Part shown: positions 59,080 to 64,000 of the stretch, in pieces
Layout of the letters: each line of letters starts with the position of its first letter
Numbering within the stretch: position 1 is the first letter of the stretch
Source of the DNA: Ashinkailepas kermadecensis
Lineage: Eukaryota; Arthropoda; Thecostraca; Neolepadidae
Reading direction: 5' to 3'
Assembly: GCA_034440615.1 (NCBI GenBank)
Contig: JAOTOM010004873.1
Location: forward strand, 226,001-290,000
Length of the DNA stretch: 64,000 bases
Notes under the pieces: generated by a model
Seen by the model: the letters and a program-made list of their open reading frames with translations, nothing else
Database searches by the model: none
What the model was told of the DNA's origin: nothing
Position numbers and translations under genes: made by a program

Positions 59080-59710
59080 GCATGCTCTTCAATTCTTCAA
59101 TTGGGAGTAAAAATAACACCAAAAAATGGTCTGGAGTTAGGAAATATAGCATAAAAATAATGTTCAAGATGTAAGATAACCTTACCTAACAGTCCAACTT
59201 CCCATACATGAAATGAATTGTTTCTAATTGAAATTTTCGAGGCATTTTTCTCAAATATTTTCAACTTAAAAAACCTAACCTAAGCTAGCCTGAACTGTTT
59301 ACTTTAGTGTAGAAAAATCATTGAAAAAAATATTACCAACAAATTATATTTTTTTTCTAACTTACAACAAAAGCCTAACCGAACCTGACAAACCCCTTTG
59401 TATGCTTCATGAAGGTAAAATGTGTGTAAAACTTGTCTCGTGGTTACCCTAAACTGCGATAATACCTGGCTATTTGGGTAATTTTTCAGCTCATGGTACT
59501 CTCTGACTTCTTTGAAGTTCTTTTTTAATGCAGTGTTTATTAATGTGCTGAACATGATGTAACTGCTCATTTCCTCTGCAGAAGCACACTTTTCAATTGT
59601 GAGGCAAAATAACACCCAAAGGGGGGCTTGGATTTGAGTAATATAGGATGAAAAATAATGTTCAGATAAAAAAAAGATGTAACATAACCTAACCTAACCT
59701 AGAATAGCCT
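59080..59710. repeat. Two further direct copies of the CCTAA-bearing repeat
   Basis: Segments at about 59095-59195 and 59505-59705 repeat the left arm of the inverted repeat (aaataacaccaaa, then a ttaggaaatata or gagtaatatagg variant, then aacataacctaacctaacct at 59690). Confidence 0.72.
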
Positions 59711-60597
59711 TTCATGCAATAATTGTTTTTTAATGCCCAATTTCCAAACATTTTTTTTTCTGTTCTCAAACATTTTCAATTTAAAAAAGTGTAACATAAC
59801 CTAATCTAGCTTGAACCGTTTTTAAAGACATTTTTTGTGGATTTTTTTTTACTAACTTGCAACAAAAGCCTAACCTAACGCAACTAGGCGAAACCTAGTG
59901 CCTTTGAATGATTCGTGGAGGTAAAATGGGTGTAAAACCTGTCTTGTGGTTACCTTAGACTGCAATAATACCTCTTTTTGTGCAACCTGGTGCACGTGAT
60001 GAACCTCCATCTGCATGCTGCATGAGAGCATTGCACTTATTGCTTCACAAAGAACAATAACATGTTGAAAGTACTATATTTTCAGGAATGGAATCCTGTG
60101 CTGATAACATTTTCTGAGTTATAAATTTGCAGATCAGATCTACATCATTTGTGTTAATAAATATGATAAATTCATAGAAATGCATACACCGGTTTGTGGA
60201 CAAGAAGTTATTCTGATGATTTATGATGTATTGGAAAATGACAAATTTGCATGATAGAAGCAGGCAAAGTTAAAGTACTTATATCTCAATAAGTGGTAAG
60301 TTCACCAACAAGACAGCAAGTTCACTCAAATAGCATTCAAAACACCAGGCGGCCCACTCTTTTTGCAAGTTTAAAGTCGATGACAGTGGTTTCTTGAATC
60401 ATGTCTAAAGCGCATGAAGGAAATGTATTGCTGACACTTGTAAGGAACTGATGTGTGTAACGTTTAATTAACATTTATAATGTACTGATGTTTGTACACA
60501 AAATATAGCTAAATTCTAAATAGCATGGGAAGTATGATGCCATATATCATGGCTAATTTGTGGGCAAAATGTTATGCAGCAGATTCCCTGCATTGTT

Positions 60598-60647
60598 ACT
60601 TAGTTATTTGGGCTTTAGGGCACATCGACCATGTTGATCATATAGCT
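60598..60647 (-). mobile_element. 50-bp LINE-tail insertion with 12-bp TSD
   Basis: The perfect 12-mer ccctgcattgtt flanks the insert (60586-60597 and 60648-60659). The insert itself (tagttatttgggctttaggg, then cacatcgacc) matches the terminal tail of the LINE at 46984-47037. This is the expected product of severely 5'-truncated reverse transcription, retaining only the last ~50 bases. Confidence 0.85.
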
Positions 60648-61257
60648 CCCTGCATTGTTGATAACTGATATATCAGTATGTTTGCAAATTAACTTATGAG
60701 TGAATCCATACCATTCCTACTGGGGTATAAAAGCTACATCATAACATTGCTTCTACAATGCATATAACAGAAACCCATCTCGATTGTCTTACTTACTCAG
60801 GACACCATAGAAGTCAATGAAGTCAATGAAAACCATAGAAGTCAATGAAAATGTTACTTCATCCCCTGTATTGTTAATGTAAACAGAAGTCTCTTGAACC
60901 ATATCTTATGTCCTTCACAGTGTTGCTTCATCCACCTCCAACTCCAACCCTGACCAAACTTCAGGAGCGCATCCATCTCCAAAGCAATCTGTTGAAGAAG
61001 GTATGTATTGCAGCATAACTACTGTGACCTGAATTCTATGGTATCCCTGGTACCTTATAATCCATCCTTGCTGATCCTGTAGCAGATGTTTGACTTTCCT
61101 CAAACTGTCTGGATAACTGGGGAGTTGAAATCACATGTGAGTGATGAAATAGATGAACTATTCCTGGATTCTTATGTTGCATCATTGCATGGCACAGTGA
61201 CATACCGAATGGGGGAGGGGGCATTGTGGGCAGTTTCCTCCCCCCCCCCTCCTGACT

Positions 61258-62240
61258 GGTTGTAGGGCCCACAAGAATCCGTCGAGCTCAGGAAAAAAAA
61301 TGCGCCATGCTCCCTAAAAATCCCACTCGGTCCACCAAAAATCGCACCGGGGCTCAGCAAAATAACATTGGAGGCCCCCAAAAGTAGCGCAGGGGCCCCT
61401 GATAATGACGCTGGGGCCTCAAAAGTTTGCACCTGGGCCCCTGAAAATCACGCTGGGGCCGCAAGAAAGTAGTGCCGGGGTTCAAGAAAATCACGACGGA
61501 GGCCACAAACGGTCGGGCCGGGGCCTCCTGAAAATCACGCTGAGACTGGGGGCACTAAGAATTATCACCCGGGCCCCTGAAAATCACGCTAGAGGCATGA
61601 CAGGTCCCACCGGGGCTCTAAAAGTATCGTTGAGATCACCAAAAAATTAAGCCGGGTAAATGAAAAACAGTCCGGACACTGAAAATCAATCTGGGATCTC
61701 AACCATGGCTCCAAAAGCACACAAAACTTGTTGGGCCCCCAAAAACGTGTCGTAGCCACCAGAACTCGTGCAAGGGATCCCAACAAGTGACCACGGGGCC
61801 CAAACAAATCGAACTTAGACCAAAAAAAATCACGCCGCTTCTCTTAAAATCTATCTGGTGCCAAAACGTCGCGCCGGATCCCCACAAGTTGCAGCTGGCT
61901 TCCCAATAACCAATCTATACCCGGAATGTCACCCTGCGGACACAAAAATTGCGTCAAGGATCCACAAAATAAGAGGTCGTCGGACGCCGGAAAAGAAGCA
62001 TGTTGGGGCACCGAAAAAAAAACGCACCGAGAGCCCGAAGAATCGTTCCGGGGTCCAAAAATTGCCTGCAGAGGGCTTACAAAAAGTAGACTTCACCACA
62101 AAAACCACAAGGAGACTCCATCGAATCGACCAGAGCACCGGAAAATTCAGAATGGGTCCCGAAAGAAAATTATCCGAAGGGCCTTTCTACTCTCGATCGT
62201 GCAATCTGCGGGAAAAAAACACGTTGAGCAGCCGCAGTGG
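61258..62240. repeat. Degenerate ~28-31 bp interspersed array, copy 3
   Basis: Units such as ggcccctgaaaatcacgctg spaced about 27-31 bases. Preceded by a G-rich then C-rich segment (61211-61252). Homologous with copy 1: the order acgctagaggcatgacaggt, atcaatctgggatctcaacc and gatcccaacaagtga mirrors 205-440. It lies within the hAT-type block. Confidence 0.75.
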
Positions 62241-62751
62241 CGTACTAAATGGAAAAATTCCCCTGCCTAATGTTAGGCACCAAGGAAATACTTTCACCCA
62301 TCGTCATCAGAGTTCAGGTCTGCTGTGCTCTGATGTTCCATCGAGGCCGGTGTGTTTTAGCCTGCATCTGATCGCTGAAGTAGTCGTACTTAAGCCGGTG
62401 TGTGTTTGTTGGTGTGTGGAGTGAGGAGGAGGGTAACGGTGACGGTGACGGTGACGATAGATCCGAGCCCACTATATGGCACTGCAGTCGCATGCTATTA
62501 CTAAGAGTTGTTATGCTGACATGTACTGTGCACTGCTCTTTTAATTATGTGACTTCACCAGTTATTGGACGATTTTCCCCGTTGGTGAGGATGCTGAATA
62601 AACATAAACATACACATCGTCGAATAAAAAATAAGAGTTTCTGAGATCCGAAAATATAGTGGGCGAAATCCGATGAGTTTTTGATTGGGGGGGCATCAAG
62701 TGCGTTGGCACTTCACCCCCCCCCAATGTTTTTTTAAAATCGACACCCCTG

Positions 62752-62850
62752 CTTTGGTGTGACTGTGCGAAGAGCTAACTTTGATGTGGTTGTACGAAGA
62801 GCTAGCTAGCTTGGGTGTGGTTGTATAGAGAGGATTGGGTTAGTTGTTCA
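62752..62850. repeat. ~27-bp minisatellite, right part
   Basis: Units gaagagctaactttgatgtg and gaagagctagctagcttggg continue the array interrupted at 56530. Confidence 0.85.
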
Positions 62851-64000
62851 GATACAAAGAACGAGCTGTGACAAAAAGTGATTTTCGGAACCTTGCAGGT
62901 AAATCAAACACCACACAGAAAATGCAAACATTTGACCGATATTTTTAGCTTTGAAAAAACTACGAATACTAATGAATACATTTTCCTGCTATCAATAGTA
63001 CTTAACGGATTCGTCTTGTGCGGCATTTTCGCCTAAACATAATGTCTATTCCATGCATAACTATTGTTTAACACTTTTAGTGGTAAGCGTGCACACTAAG
63101 GGTACTAACAGTTCGCCATCAGCCCGCCGTGGTTGTGTACAAATCACGCTGAACATATGGAGCTGCCGCGGCGTATGCGACGTGTGCGGTGGATGATCTC
63201 ACTGTCACCGGGTGCTATCCAAGGAAGGTCGGCCGTTCCGAGTCATCCAATGGTCGACGTTGCTGTCCCAGTTGTGCACAGCGAGCTCACCTCCCGCCAA
63301 CCAGCACACGCTGGCTGTTCGAACAGCTCCAAGTTGACGCGTGAAACATGACATGTACCACCGCAAGGGGCGTGGTGGAGCTGGAACGCACATAAAACAT
63401 ACATTCGGTAAACAATAGAGGAAGCATGCATCGTGACCTGGATTTGTAGCCGTAAGTGGCCGAGGGCCAGTCTGAGCAGCAGGATGCCAATGCTAGACAA
63501 TGCCTAGCAAACGGATTCTGAAGATGATCATGCAAGCCATTAGAAAGCGACTTCATATGCAAACAATACTAGAGCCACGAACATGCAGTGGACAAATGAA
63601 GCAAGAACGCATCGGTACAGATGCGTCGCAGCCCGGGGGATGTAAAAGCCAGTCACTTTTGATAATCACATACACGGTGGCAGGCTGGCCAAATTCACTC
63701 ATACACGCTAATCGCAACACGGCTGCATCGGAAAGTCTGATATTATAGTTTAAAATAACTCCTTTAAATACTATCAATGCTTGATCAAATAAATAAGCCG
63801 TCACTCGCCTTGCAAGCTGGGAACTACATCAGGAAGTAAACACGTACCAGTTTGACCATGCGACGACGCTCGAGTCATCAACTTAGCTTGGATTTCTGCC
63901 AGAGCCGCACCACACTAGCACTACCTGTGGGCGGTTCAGTGCTGCCACCTGCCACCACATGACGGAAGACGACCGAGAAACGCTACACCCCTTAGGAACT
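62851..64000. other. No gene recognised
   Basis: No exon, transposon protein or array was recognised to the end of the window. Confidence 0.5.

Larger units (their letters stand above)
56531..62751. mobile_element. 6,221-bp hAT-type block with TIRs and perfect 8-bp TSD
   Basis: The left end caggggcgtcgattt (56531-56545) and the complement of the right end (62737-62751, caggggtgtcgattt) match 14 of 15 bases. The flanking octamer ctttggtg is identical at 56523-56530 and 62752-62759, and the surrounding minisatellite continues across the insertion. Both ends carry subterminal hairpins: ggggccatggcccc (56559-56572) and a G7/C9 stem with inner aagtgc-gttg-gcactt (62687-62724). CAG-starting TIRs plus an 8-bp TSD point to the hAT superfamily. 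No transposase was recognised, so it is non-autonomous or carries only decayed coding sequence. Confidence 0.85.

Noticed and set aside
58420..59710. True telomere or subtelomere
   Set aside because: The CCTAA runs are only a few units long, occur in both orientations and lie inside a transposon-like block far from any sequence end.

Overview
This window is eukaryotic nuclear DNA, most likely from an arthropod. It shows spliced exons with GT/AG borders, degraded non-LTR retrotransposons, tRNA-derived SINEs, a hAT-type DNA transposon, TTAGG/CCTAA-bearing repeats and very many minisatellites. There is no bacterial, phage or CRISPR content. I cannot name the species.

One real gene is visible, on the + strand. 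At least eight exons between about 7257 and 40938 encode a secreted or surface leucine-rich repeat (LRR) protein. Order: an N-terminal cysteine-bearing segment, about twelve 24-25-residue LRRs, a four-cysteine LRRCT cap, and a hydrophobic Ala-rich tail that looks like a GPI-attachment signal. All seven internal exon junctions join in phase (0, 2, 1, 1, 2, 1 from exon B onward, and 0 between A and B). The arrangement recalls the Drosophila CG14762 type of LRR protein (family memory, not a search). The first exon with the signal peptide was not found. About 1.3 kb of coding sequence is spread over about 33.7 kb.

The introns are packed with tandem arrays with periods from 2 to about 91 bp. Many start or stop within a few tens of bases of a splice site. 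In two cases the repeat unit contains the splice site: the acceptor of exon B is in three copies, its donor in two, and the acceptor-like sequence of exon A in six. The longest open reading frames of the window are artefacts of arrays whose period is compatible with 3.

Mobile elements: a CR1/L2-like LINE relic at 22.55-23.79 kb (+) whose endonuclease-RT reading frame is interrupted by a 17-bp minisatellite; a Jockey-like LINE at 46.98-49.29 kb (-) with two later insertions in its RNase H region, one a long hairpin with a 9-bp target duplication; three tRNA-derived SINEs, one sharing its tail with that LINE; a 50-bp LINE-tail insertion with a 12-bp target duplication; a 192-bp hAT-like MITE; and a 6,221-bp block at 56531-62751 with CAGGGG termini and a perfect 8-bp target duplication, inserted in a minisatellite.

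Layout: 0-6.6 kb, repeat-derived and unassigned DNA; 6.6-41 kb, the LRR gene and its arrays; 41-43 kb, GC-rich DNA; 43-44 kb, two arrays; 44-46.9 kb, mostly unassigned; 47-49.3 kb, LINE; 49.3-53.45 kb, three large arrays; 53.5-56 kb, unassigned; 56-62.8 kb, minisatellite split by the hAT-like block; 62.8-64 kb, unassigned.
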